22,139 bases of DNA from Alistipes sp. (lineage in GTDB: Bacteria; Bacteroidota; Bacteroidia; Bacteroidales; Rikenellaceae). Both the position numbers and the translations under genes were made by a program. Numbering within the stretch: position 1 is the first letter of the stretch; each line of letters begins with the position of its first letter. Positions 14,286 to 22,139 of the stretch are shown piece by piece. The stretch lies in contig JAGCLX010000108.1 in assembly GCA_017646785.1 (NCBI GenBank), positions 1 to 22,139 on the forward strand, read 5' to 3'. Below the pieces are notes generated by a model that was not told the DNA's origin, ran no database searches, and saw nothing but the letters and a program-made list of their open reading frames with translations.

Positions 14286-16209
14286 ATCTCTTCATGCGGC
14301 GCTGCTCACGATTAAGCTGCTCCTGCTGCTGACGCAAAGCCTCCTCGTAACGCTCCTGGAACTTAGACTTCTTGCGAGGCTTCGAAGCGTGTGCCAAAAG
14401 ACGCTCACGCACCTTCTCATCATTAACTGATCGACGGATAGCAAACATGATAATCATGGTGAAGATCTGCGATAGGAAGTAGTAGTAGCAAAGACCTGAC
14501 GAGAAGCTATTCATCACGCAGAGCATCATCAAAGGCATGAAGTACACCATCATAAACTTCATCATGCCGGCACCTGGCTGACCTGCTGTTGTTGCCGCCT
14601 GCTGCTTGTATGTCATGAATGAGTAACCGAAGAGCGAGAGGGTCATCAAAAGCGCAAAGAGGCTCACGTGATCACCATAGAAGGGGATACTGAAGCCGAA
14701 CTCCAAAACGCTATCATATGACGATAGGTCGTTAGCCCATAGAAAGCTCTCGCCACGCAACTCGATACTTGCAGGGAAGAAGCGGAACATAGCCCAAAGG
14801 ATAGGCATCTGGATAAGAAGAGGCAAGCAACCACCCATAGGGCTAATACCAGCCTTCTGGTAGAGTTCCATTGTTGCCTGCTGCTTCTTCATCGCATCCT
14901 CCTGCTTGGTATACTTCTTATTTATCTCCTCAAGCTCTGGACGCACAGCACGCATCTTAGCTGTCGACATATAACTCTTATATGTCAATGGCAAGATGAG
15001 GAGCTTAACCATGATTGTAAGGATAAGGATAATAAGACCGAAGCTCAAGCCATGGCTCTTCAACCACTGGAAAACAGGGATAGTAAGGAAGCGGTTGAGC
15101 CAACCGATAATCCAACCACCCATAGGAATAATCTCCTCGAGATGAGTCTCCTGGCCCGCGAACTCCACATCCTTCATGATTGTAAAGTCGTTAGGACCAT
15201 AGTAGAACGCAAACTCATAGCTCTCCTTGTCTGACGTATGAGGAATGATAATGCGTGTGTCGTAGTTCTTCACGAAGTCGGCACCCTCCTTCTCCGAAGT
15301 CTTAAAGCCGAGGTTAGCATCTATAGGCTCCTTGGCGAGCAGTGCTGATGTAAAGTACTGCTGCTTGAGAGCAACCCAATCGAGATTGCTATACTGCTCG
15401 CGCTCACCATCTACATCTACCTCCTCTACCTCTTCGTCCTCGCGCTCGTAGAAGGCGATGGTAGTAGCCATATTCTCGGTTGTGAAGTTGCGCTCATTCT
15501 TCATGCTCTTGTTACCCCAACGCAAGACAATTTTATCATCACTGTTGAGATAGTTGTCAATGCCATGCTGATTGAGCGTGAAGTCAACAAGGTGGTCACG
15601 GCTGGCATCACCAGTGTTATATACCTTATAGACATACTCCACATAAGCCTCAGGATCCACCTGCAACTTCATAGCTACGCGGTATGCATTATCAAGCGTA
15701 TCGACCTTCGCATCGAAGGTATAGTCATTGCTCTTTATTGCGTTCTTATTACCATCACGGTGTAAGTCAACGCCAAATGATGCCGATCCAGGAACCATCA
15801 TCTTAACGAGTTCCGTACGCTCACCATCAGCATATCGGGTATGCTTCTTAAGCGTAACATCCGAGATCTTACCACCCTTGCTATCGAACGTCACCGACAT
15901 AAAGTCGTTCTCCACAGTATAGAGCTTCGACTCGCCGTTCAACGCTGCAAGCAGTGTCTCACCATGCATATTCAACTTTGCCAACTCAGCATTTGCACGG
16001 TTGATAGAGTCGCGCTCCGCCTTCTGCTCTGCAGTCATAGCCTCCTCGGCTAAACTCTCGGCATACTTCAACGCAGCCTCTGCCTCCTTCTTCTGTTTCT
16101 GAGCCAGAGCAATCTCCTGCTGCTTTTCCAACTCACTTGCCTGATAGATGCCATAGCCCACAAACAAGGCTACCATCAGCACAATACCAATAATCGTATT
16201 CTTATTCAT
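14284..16209 (-). CDS. yidC: Membrane protein insertase YidC
   Basis: YidC inserts and folds inner-membrane proteins, alone or with Sec. I start at the ATG at 16209 (MNKNTIIGIVLMVALFVGYGIY, the first transmembrane helix), giving 641 residues; the frame opens eight codons earlier but without a membrane-type start. Order: TM1, a charged coiled segment (about 23-60), a large periplasmic beta domain (roughly 80-360), then five conserved membrane segments from FLTIPVFQWLKSHGLSFGLI, including LLILPLTYKSYMSTAKMRA, MGGCLPLLIQMPILWAMFRFF and the FSSGLCYYYFLSQIF region. A basic tail (KPRKKSKFQERYEEAL to RRMKR) is likely to touch ribosomes. It follows pyrG by 85 bp. The TAA stop overlaps the palindromic element, and its last codons (AGAGATAA) recur inverted at the element's other side. 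Confidence 0.95.
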   Translation of the reverse strand: MNKNTIIGIVLMVALFVGYGIYQASELEKQQEIALAQKQKKEAEAALKYAESLAEEAMTAEQKAERDSINRANAELAKLNMHGETLLAALNGESKLYTVENDFMSVTFDSKGGKISDVTLKKHTRYADGERTELVKMMVPGSASFGVDLHRDGNKNAIKSNDYTFDAKVDTLDNAYRVAMKLQVDPEAYVEYVYKVYNTGDASRDHLVDFTLNQHGIDNYLNSDDKIVLRWGNKSMKNERNFTTENMATTIAFYEREDEEVEEVDVDGEREQYSNLDWVALKQQYFTSALLAKEPIDANLGFKTSEKEGADFVKNYDTRIIIPHTSDKESYEFAFYYGPNDFTIMKDVEFAGQETHLEEIIPMGGWIIGWLNRFLTIPVFQWLKSHGLSFGLIILILTIMVKLLILPLTYKSYMSTAKMRAVRPELEEINKKYTKQEDAMKKQQATMELYQKAGISPMGGCLPLLIQMPILWAMFRFFPASIELRGESFLWANDLSSYDSVLEFGFSIPFYGDHVSLFALLMTLSLFGYSFMTYKQQAATTAGQPGAGMMKFMMVYFMPLMMLCVMNSFSSGLCYYYFLSQIFTMIIMFAIRRSVNDEKVRERLLAHASKPRKKSKFQERYEEALRQQQEQLNREQRRMKR

Positions 16210-16294
16210 CTCATATCCCCACAACCGGGGCACAATTTAGTTTTTTCGTCTTTATTAACGTATATACATATAATATATTATCGTCTACGACCCA

Positions 16295-17914
16295 TTACTG
16301 CTCATCGCGATACTTGAGGGCCTCCTCAACAAAACGCACAAACAATGGGTGAGGATTTGCGGCTGTAGAGTGGTACTCGGGATGGTACTGAGCACCCACA
16401 AACCAACGATGAGCCGGAATCTCAACAACCTCCACCAAGCCAGTATCTGGGTTAAGACCCGTAGCCTTCATGCCCGCAGCCTCAAAGTCTGCGAGGTATG
16501 CAGAGTTGAACTCATAGCGATGGCGGTGACGCTCAACGATATTCTCTGCACCATACGCCTCACGCACGCGAGAGCCCTCAACCAAGTGGCAAGGATAGCC
16601 ACCAAGACGCATAGTACCGCCCTTAGCCGTAACCTTCTTCTGCTCCTCCATAAGGTCGATTACAGCATGCTTTGTCTGTGCCATCTCGCTTGAGTTTGCA
16701 TCAGACCAGCCGAGTACGTTACGTGCAAACTCGATGACAGCGCACTGCATACCGAGGCAGATACCGAAGAATGGCACGTTATTCTCACGAGCATAGCGCA
16801 CAGCAACAAACTTACCCTCGATACCACGGTTACCGAAGCCTGGAGCCACCATAATAGCCGACATCTTACCGAGGTGATCGTTAACATTGTCGATAGTCAG
16901 GCGCTCAGAGTTTACATAGTGCAACTTAACCTTTACGCCGTGTACAGCACCTGCGTGGATGAACGACTCGCTGATAGATTTGTATGCATCGGGCAACTCA
17001 GTATACTTACCAACCAAAGCGATGTCGACAACGCTCTTAGGATTCTTGATGCGCTCAACGAATGCCTCCCACTCGGTAAGGTCGGGCTGCTGATCTGCCT
17101 CCAAGCCGAGCTTCTCCAAAAGCACGCCATCGAGGTTCTGCTTGTGCATGCGCAAAGGCACCTCGTAGATTGTGGGAACGTCGATAGACTGAACGACAGC
17201 CTCAGGGGCTACATTACAGAAGAGTGCGACCTTACGACGCAAATCCTGGCTTAGGTCGTGCTCCGAACGCAATACAAGGACATCGGGCTGCAAACCATAC
17301 GACAAGAGCTCCTTAACAGAGTGCTGTGTGGGCTTAGTCTTAAGCTCACCCGACGCTGCCATGTATGGAATAAGTGTAAGGTGTACCAACACGGTATTCT
17401 GGTAGCCAAGCTGGTAGCGCAACTGACGCACCGACTCGATGAAAGGCAACGACTCAATATCTCCTACAGTACCGCCAATCTCAGTGATGATAACATCGTA
17501 CTTCTTTGTAGCGCCCAACAACTGCACGCGACGCTTAATCTCATCGGTGATGTGGGGGATAACCTGCACGGTCTTACCCAAGAACTCACCACTACGCTCC
17601 TTGTCAATTACACACTGGTAGATCTTACCCGTAGTAACGTTGTTGTTCTTTGTAGTCTGGATAGAGGTGAAACGCTCATAGTGACCCAAGTCGAGGTCGG
17701 TCTCTGTACCATCCTCGGTAACGTAACACTCACCATGCTCATAGGGGTTAAGCGTACCGGGGTCAACGTTGATATATGGGTCGAGCTTCTGAATAGTAAC
17801 AGAGTAGCCACGTGCCTGCAACAAACGAGCAATAGATGCCGAGATAATACCCTTACCAAGTGATGAGGCAACACCACCGGTAACAAAAATGTACTTTGGT
17901 TTAGACAGTTTCAT
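16295..17914 (-). CDS. pyrG: CTP synthase
   Basis: PyrG makes CTP from UTP, ATP and glutamine, the last step of pyrimidine nucleotide synthesis. I start at the ATG at 17914 (MKLSKPKYIFVTGGVASSLGKG), giving the typical 539 residues; an in-frame extension to 17956 adds 14 non-conserved residues. The synthase domain (1-270) has the GGVASSLGKG P-loop, YINVDPGTLNPYEHGE and TEIGGTVGDIES. The glutamine amidotransferase domain (from about 297) has VAPGFGNRGIEGK, the nucleophile Cys386 in FGICLGMQC, and His511/Glu513 in YHPEY. It lies 88 bp downstream of the DUF349 gene and 85 bp upstream of yidC, on the same strand, and is probably cotranscribed with both. Confidence 0.97.
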   Translation of the reverse strand: MKLSKPKYIFVTGGVASSLGKGIISASIARLLQARGYSVTIQKLDPYINVDPGTLNPYEHGECYVTEDGTETDLDLGHYERFTSIQTTKNNNVTTGKIYQCVIDKERSGEFLGKTVQVIPHITDEIKRRVQLLGATKKYDVIITEIGGTVGDIESLPFIESVRQLRYQLGYQNTVLVHLTLIPYMAASGELKTKPTQHSVKELLSYGLQPDVLVLRSEHDLSQDLRRKVALFCNVAPEAVVQSIDVPTIYEVPLRMHKQNLDGVLLEKLGLEADQQPDLTEWEAFVERIKNPKSVVDIALVGKYTELPDAYKSISESFIHAGAVHGVKVKLHYVNSERLTIDNVNDHLGKMSAIMVAPGFGNRGIEGKFVAVRYARENNVPFFGICLGMQCAVIEFARNVLGWSDANSSEMAQTKHAVIDLMEEQKKVTAKGGTMRLGGYPCHLVEGSRVREAYGAENIVERHRHRYEFNSAYLADFEAAGMKATGLNPDTGLVEVVEIPAHRWFVGAQYHPEYHSTAANPHPLFVRFVEEALKYRDEQ

Positions 17915-18002
17915 AACCTTAAATTTTGTGAGCACACAAGAAATAGCAAGCCACAACTAATGCGCTCTATATTCTCATTAAATTACAATTATTTTCTATG
18001 TT

Positions 18003-19943
18003 TTACTTCTGTTTAGCCTCCTGCTGGTCGATGAGCTGAACCTTCTCGATGAGCTCTGCCATGTCGCGCTTAGCACGTGCTATCTTCTCACGCACATCAG
18101 CAATCAACGCCTCGGCATTCTTCGACTTAGAGAAGAATCCGATATTGTTCTCCAACAACGCGATATCCTGCTCCATCTGCTTAACCTTATTGTAGAGGCG
18201 CTCACGCTCCGAACGCAACTGGTTACCACCCTTCATGTTCGACACACGCTCCTTAAAGCGATTCATAGAGCGATCACGCTCCGATGAACGAAGCGTCGAA
18301 AACATGCCATCAACAACCGCTTTATACTCCTTCTGCAAAGCATCCTTCTGCTTGATGGGCACAAAACCTATCTGACTCCAGCGGCGCTGGAACTCCTTGA
18401 CAGCCTCAAAACCACCAGCCTTGATATCCGCAGCCTTCATCTCCTCCAAGAGTGCACGCTTAAGCTTAAGGTTCTCCTCGTGCTCCAAATCTACTGACGA
18501 GAAGTGTGCCGACTTGCGCTCAAAGAACTTGTCGCATGCAGCGCGAAAACGCTTCCAGATAGCATCTGAATGGCGACGTGCCACAGGGCCAACCTGCTTC
18601 CAGCGCGCCTGAAGAGCGATAAGTTCATCCGTAGCGTGCTTCCAATCCTCCGACGTTGCGAGCACCTCAGCCGCAGCACACAACTCCTGCTTCAACGCAA
18701 GGTTATGTTCCATCTCACTCTTCACGCCAGCATAGAAGTTACGCTTAAGCTCAAAGAACTTGTCGCACGCATTGCGGAAACGCTCATATATGCGGTTGTT
18801 ATCCTTCTTGGGTGCAAAGCCGATAGTCTTCCACACCTTCTGGATCTCGAGCAACTCCTCCGAGGCCTTATTCCAATCCTTGCGAGTGAGTATCTCGCGG
18901 GTAAGCAACGCTTCAGTCTTCTCACACAACTCCTGCTTCAAGGCGAAGTTCTTCATCTGCTCTGCCTTCAAGCTCTCGAAGTGCTCCTGATGACGCTTGT
19001 TGATGCGGCTTGACGCCTCCTTGAAACGCTCCCACAACGCCTCCTTGAACTCGATAGCCACAGGGCCCGTCTCACGCCACTCGTCATGCAACTTCTGCAA
19101 CTTGCGGAATGCCTCGACAATCTGACTCTCGAGAGTCAACTCCTCAGCCTGCTCACACAAAGCGAGCTTAGCCTCGTAGTTCTTCTTAAGATCGAGGTCG
19201 CGCAACTCACGGTTAATCTTTATGTAGTTATAGAAGTTCTCCACGTAGAGGTTGTAGGTCTCCCACACATCCTTTACATTCTGCTGGGGCACAAGACCCG
19301 CCTCCTTCCAACGTTGCTGCAACTCTCTAAAGCGCGCAAACGTCGTGTTGATATTCTCCTCAGAGTTAATCAACTCCTTCAACTCATCGATAATGGCGAG
19401 CTTAATTTTTAGGTTCTCCTCCTTGCTTGCCTCGAGCATAGCAATGTGCTTATCACGCTCGTTGCGATATACAGTAAAGAGCTCCTTGAAGCGCAACTCA
19501 TCCTCGTCTACAGAAGGGATGAATGCCGCTTCGTCACCACCCGCCTCAACAAATGCACGTTTCTCAGCCTCCACCTTCGCACGGTGCTGCTTGTATAGTG
19601 CTATCTTAATGGCCTCAACAACCGGACGCAACGTCTGCACCGGCTCCGACTCAATCTTTGCAGCAAACAGCGCAACAAGCTCCGACTCGCTCAAACCCGA
19701 GATATCGTCACCCGCTGCGGGCGCCTCCTCCTCTTCGCTTGTCGCCTCACCCATATCGAGTCCCGCTTCGTCGGCAGCTAAAGCCGCCTCCTCATCAGCA
19801 AAAGCCTCACTCATGGTCTGTTCTACGACCTCGACATCTGCGTTCGCAGCGTTCTCGTTATTCATGGTAGTTGTCTGCGCATCTTCGGCAACAATGCCGA
19901 CAGGCCCCTCAGGAGCCGTAAGGTTGATTTTCTCGGTAGCCAT
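18003..19943 (-). CDS. Multi-repeat DUF349 protein
   Basis: This 646-residue soluble protein starts with about 85 acidic, low-complexity residues (many Glu, Ala and Asp). At least five DUF349-type helical repeats follow. Each has a F..LQ..WKE.G.. core: FRELQQRWKEAGLVP, LQKLHDEWRETGPVA, LLEIQKVWKTIGFAP, LIALQARWKQVGPVA and VKEFQRRWSQIGFVP. Between the cores lie W..F....D.FF.....H..S.K and N..LK..LC helices. A coiled-coil C-terminus (VKQMEQDIALLENNIGFFSKSKNAEAL) closes it. The family is common in Bacteroidetes; its biochemical role is not settled to my knowledge. The promoter TATCTTTG at 19996-20003 lies about 55 bases upstream, making this the first gene of a DUF349-pyrG-yidC unit. Confidence 0.9.
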   Translation of the reverse strand: MATEKINLTAPEGPVGIVAEDAQTTTMNNENAANADVEVVEQTMSEAFADEEAALAADEAGLDMGEATSEEEEAPAAGDDISGLSESELVALFAAKIESEPVQTLRPVVEAIKIALYKQHRAKVEAEKRAFVEAGGDEAAFIPSVDEDELRFKELFTVYRNERDKHIAMLEASKEENLKIKLAIIDELKELINSEENINTTFARFRELQQRWKEAGLVPQQNVKDVWETYNLYVENFYNYIKINRELRDLDLKKNYEAKLALCEQAEELTLESQIVEAFRKLQKLHDEWRETGPVAIEFKEALWERFKEASSRINKRHQEHFESLKAEQMKNFALKQELCEKTEALLTREILTRKDWNKASEELLEIQKVWKTIGFAPKKDNNRIYERFRNACDKFFELKRNFYAGVKSEMEHNLALKQELCAAAEVLATSEDWKHATDELIALQARWKQVGPVARRHSDAIWKRFRAACDKFFERKSAHFSSVDLEHEENLKLKRALLEEMKAADIKAGGFEAVKEFQRRWSQIGFVPIKQKDALQKEYKAVVDGMFSTLRSSERDRSMNRFKERVSNMKGGNQLRSERERLYNKVKQMEQDIALLENNIGFFSKSKNAEALIADVREKIARAKRDMAELIEKVQLIDQQEAKQK

Positions 19944-19995
19944 CTTATTCTATAGTTTTAGTGATTGGAAGCGCACGCAGCGCATATAATTCGTG

Positions 19996-20003
19996 CAAAG
20001 ATA
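19996..20003 (-). promoter_or_regulatory. Bacteroidetes-type -7 element for the DUF349-pyrG-yidC unit
   Basis: On the minus strand the bases read TATCTTTG, a perfect TAnnTTTG match, 52 bases upstream of the DUF349 ATG. At the expected -33 distance only a T-rich run is seen, with no exact TTTG, so the upstream half is weak. Confidence 0.6.
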
Positions 20004-20207
20004 ACAAATCTTTTTCAAAGAAAAAAGCATCTTTCGTTATTTATTATCGCCCACAATCAACCATCACCACAGATATTGCGACATATAGTCCAACATATCC
20101 TCTATTTACCTACAAGAAATAAGACTAATTAGACAATGTTAGTAACCATAAAAAAGGAGGGTATTTTTACATGCAAAAATTAGAATAAAAAAAATTACAT
20201 AGTTTTA

Positions 20208-20238
20208 TTGGAAAGTCATCGTAAAATTCGTATCTTTG
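20208..20238 (+). promoter_or_regulatory. Bacteroidetes-type promoter for ackA
   Basis: TTG at 20208-20210, a 20-base spacer and TATCTTTG at 20231-20238 fit the Bacteroidetes promoter pattern. Transcription would begin near 20245, giving an ackA leader of about 70 bases before the ATG at 20315. It lies about 205 bases from the divergent DUF349 promoter. Confidence 0.7.
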
Positions 20239-20314
20239 TTGAGATTTTCAAGGCACCTCTCTTTTGGTGTCATTCACACTTGGATACATTAACAACAATA
20301 AACATATCAAAGCT

Positions 20315-21517
20315 ATGGTAATTCTAGTTCTAAATTGCGGCAGTTCGTCGATTAAGTATCAGGTACTCGACGTAATGGAGCAGTCACAGACTCTCTTGGC
20401 TAAAGGTCTTGTAGAGCGTATCGGTTTGGCAGAGGGTGACCTCACACACAAGCCTCAGGGTAAGGATAAGTTTGAGCTTCACTGCCCAATTCCTGACCAC
20501 ACAACAGGTATCCGTCTTGTTCTCGACGCGTTGACAAACCCCGAGCACGGCGTAATCAAGTCACTCGACGAGCTTAAGGCTGCAGGTCACCGCGTAGCAC
20601 ACGGTGGTGAGTTCTTCACTGACAGCTGCCTCGTTGACGATGAGGTTAAGGCTAAGATCGAGTCACTCTACACTATCGCTCCTTTGCACAACCCCGCAAA
20701 CCTCGAGGGTATCCTCTCAATGGAGAAGGTTCTCCCAGGCATCAAGCAGGTAGCTGTATTTGACACATCTTTCCACCACACTATTCCCGCTATCAACCAC
20801 TTGTACGCTATTCCTTACGAGTACTACGAGAAGTATCGCGTTCGTAAGTATGGTTTCCACGGCACAAGCCACAAGTTTGTTGGTCGCGTAGGTGCTGAGA
20901 TGTTCGGCCTCGACTTCGAGAACTCTAAGATTGTAACTTGCCACATCGGTAACGGTGCGTCAGTAACCGCTATCAAGAATGGTAAGTCGTTCGACACATC
21001 TATGGGCTTCTCACCACTTGATGGTCTTGTGATGGGTACACGCGCTGGTTCTATGGACGTTAGCGCAGCTACTTACATTGCACAGAAGGAGGGTATGTCA
21101 TATGCTGAGCTCGACAACATGCTCAACAAGAAGTCTGGTGTTCAGGGTATCACAGGTATATCAAGCGATATGCGTGACATCGACGCTGCATACGACGAGG
21201 GTAACGAGCGCGCTATCATCGCTCGCGACATGTACTGCAACCGCATCAAGAAGTTTGTCGGCGAGTACGCTGCAGAGATGGGTGGCGTAGACCTCGTAAT
21301 TTTCACTGGTGGTGTTGGCGAGAATTCACCCGAGGTTCGCGAGTACGTTTTGCGCAACATGGAGTTCATGGGCATCGAGTTTGACGAGGTTCGCAACCGT
21401 GGTAAGCGTGGTACAGACTACGAGATTACAAAGGAGGGTTCACGCGTAAAGGCTGCCGTAATCTGCACAGATGAGGAGCTCGTAATCGCTAAGGATACAT
21501 ACCGCCTTACAAAGTAA
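20315..21517 (+). CDS. ackA: Acetate kinase
   Basis: AckA makes acetate and ATP from acetyl phosphate and ADP. Starting at the ATG at 20315 gives 400 residues beginning MVILVLNCGSSSIKYQV, the family's usual N-terminus with Asn7; the open frame extends 17 codons further but without family sequence. Other signatures are GHRVAHGGE with Arg93, VFDTSFHHTIP with Asp150, YGFHGTSHKFV with His182, HIGNGASV, MGFSPLDGLVMGTRAGSMD and FTGGVGENSPEVR. Length and motifs are complete. A clear promoter is upstream at 20208-20238. The phosphate acyltransferase gene begins 53 bp after the stop, forming the classic acetate pathway pair. This is a main ATP-yielding fermentation route in Bacteroidales. Confidence 0.97.
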   Translation: MVILVLNCGSSSIKYQVLDVMEQSQTLLAKGLVERIGLAEGDLTHKPQGKDKFELHCPIPDHTTGIRLVLDALTNPEHGVIKSLDELKAAGHRVAHGGEFFTDSCLVDDEVKAKIESLYTIAPLHNPANLEGILSMEKVLPGIKQVAVFDTSFHHTIPAINHLYAIPYEYYEKYRVRKYGFHGTSHKFVGRVGAEMFGLDFENSKIVTCHIGNGASVTAIKNGKSFDTSMGFSPLDGLVMGTRAGSMDVSAATYIAQKEGMSYAELDNMLNKKSGVQGITGISSDMRDIDAAYDEGNERAIIARDMYCNRIKKFVGEYAAEMGGVDLVIFTGGVGENSPEVREYVLRNMEFMGIEFDEVRNRGKRGTDYEITKEGSRVKAAVICTDEELVIAKDTYRLTK

Positions 21518-21570
21518 AAATCATCTAATAGGGAATATTAATTACAAACTAAAATAAAATCTAAACTACT

Positions 21571-22139
21571 ATGATTAAGCATTTGGATGAGCTCGTTGCT
21601 GCAGCGGTGGCACGTGGTAAGAAGAAGATGATTGTTGCATACGGTCAGGACACACACTCTATCGGCGCAACAGATATGGCTATCAAGGCTGGTTTGGCAG
21701 AGGTTACATTGGTTGGTGACCCCGAGGAGATCAAGAAGTCATGCGAGGCTGAAGGCGTAGATATCAATCAGTACACTATCATTCCTGAGTCTGAGGATGT
21801 TAAGGCTGTTGAGATCGCAGTTAAGGCTGTTCACAACGGTGAGTACGACGTATTGATGAAGGGTGTTGTGCCTACTGACAAGTACATGCGCGGTATCTTG
21901 AACAAGGAGTGGGGTTTGTTGCCCGCAGGCACTGTTTTGAGCCACGTTACTGTATTGGAGGTTCCCGCATACCACAAGCTTTTGGTAGTTAGCGACGTAG
22001 CAGTTCTTCCTTGCCCCACATTGGAGCAGAAGAAGCAGATTGCAAAGTACCTCATCGCTACAGCAAACAACCTCGGTATCGAGCAGCCTAAGGTGGCTTT
22101 GCTTGCTCCATCAGAGCAGTTGCTTCCTAAGGTAGTTAG
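21571..22139 (+). CDS. Phosphate acetyl/butyryltransferase family enzyme (cut by window end)
   Basis: An open frame from the ATG at 21571 continues without a stop to the window end, giving 189 residues of a protein usually about 330 long. It starts MIKHLDELVAAAVARGKKKM and contains ATDMAIKAGLAEVTLVGDP, a VLMKGVVPTDKYMRGIL motif, LSHVTVLEVPAYHKLLVVSDVAVLPCP and a NLGIEQPKVALL segment. These fit the short PTA_PTB fold, which moves an acyl group between CoA and phosphate. The LMKG and SHV motifs are of the Ptb-like type that Bacteroidetes commonly use as phosphate acetyltransferase. The position right after ackA strongly suggests it makes acetyl phosphate from acetyl-CoA, so pta is likely but a butyryl preference cannot be ruled out. 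Confidence 0.88.
   Translation, partial: MIKHLDELVAAAVARGKKKMIVAYGQDTHSIGATDMAIKAGLAEVTLVGDPEEIKKSCEAEGVDINQYTIIPESEDVKAVEIAVKAVHNGEYDVLMKGVVPTDKYMRGILNKEWGLLPAGTVLSHVTVLEVPAYHKLLVVSDVAVLPCPTLEQKKQIAKYLIATANNLGIEQPKVALLAPSEQLLPKVV

Noticed and set aside
16210..16233. Eight-codon N-terminal extension of YidC (MPRLWGYE)
   Set aside because: The standard YidC start MNKNTIIGIV at 16209 has the first membrane helix at the expected place. The extension overlaps a small CCCC/GGGG hairpin and is not family-like.
17258..17863. 201-codon plus-strand open frame opposite pyrG
   Set aside because: It is antisense to the highly conserved CTP synthase gene and has no family features, so it is a shadow frame.
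20131..20150. Possible Rex operator (TGTTAGTAACC) upstream of ackA
   Set aside because: The half-sites are too close together to match the usual Rex pattern of two TTGTGA/TGTTAA-type halves with a longer spacer, so the resemblance is weak.
20151..20188. Perfect-looking AGGAGG followed ten bases later by a five-codon ORF (MQKLE)
   Set aside because: It lies upstream of the ackA promoter, so the ackA message would not contain it. Bacteroidetes make little use of Shine-Dalgarno sites, and a five-codon frame is expected by chance in such AT-rich DNA.

Overview
The window looks like a chromosomal segment of a gut-type Bacteroidales bacterium, possibly Alistipes/Rikenellaceae-like; the genus is an inference. 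Three things point there. Promoter-like sites match the Bacteroidetes pattern TTTG-N19-TAnnTTTG, Shine-Dalgarno sequences are mostly weak or absent, and the gene content is typical of the group (secreted GH109 and GH29 glycosidases, a multi-repeat DUF349 protein, a LysM/periplasmic-binding fusion, a short Ptb-like phosphate acyltransferase). Coding GC is moderate, with two visibly AT-richer patches at about 31-870 and 2650-3430.

Left edge (1-990): the 5' part of a tRNA, probably tRNA-Phe, reads leftward from a clear promoter. An AT-rich stretch follows, with one unrecognised small gene (minus strand). Next to it is a 37-codon remnant of the 3' end of an rfbB-type dTDP-glucose 4,6-dehydratase gene, so an old rearrangement breakpoint lies near 860-872.

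Left minus-strand block (991-9629), in transcription order: nucleoside phosphorylase, dnaN, a palindromic element, a DnaQ-like exonuclease, a LysM + type I periplasmic-binding protein, the redox repressor rex, a RibF lacking most of its riboflavin kinase domain, an AT-rich secreted protein of unknown function, and a GH109 glycosidase. The last six are tightly packed and probably cotranscribed. They mix NAD(H)/FAD-related functions with envelope and host-glycan functions.

Central plus-strand block (9752-14066): a phosphoglucosamine-mutase-like enzyme and an M20 dipeptidase, then a strong hairpin terminator, then a GH29 alpha-L-fucosidase. GH29 and GH109 both suggest use of mucin or blood-group-type glycans.

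Right minus-strand block (14284-19943), in transcription order: DUF349 protein, pyrG, yidC, led by a TATCTTTG promoter. Right plus-strand block (20315-end): ackA and a cut-off phosphate acyltransferase gene, which together make acetate and ATP from acetyl-CoA.

The most interesting non-coding signal is a pair of related palindromic elements of about 130 bp (7415-7544 and 14159-14285). Each has perfect terminal inverted repeats, a central long hairpin with a shared core but different yet still complementary flanking stem, and further hairpins. One end of each overlaps the TAA stop codon of a housekeeping gene (dnaN and yidC). They may be a miniature mobile palindrome family, elaborate transcription terminators, or both.
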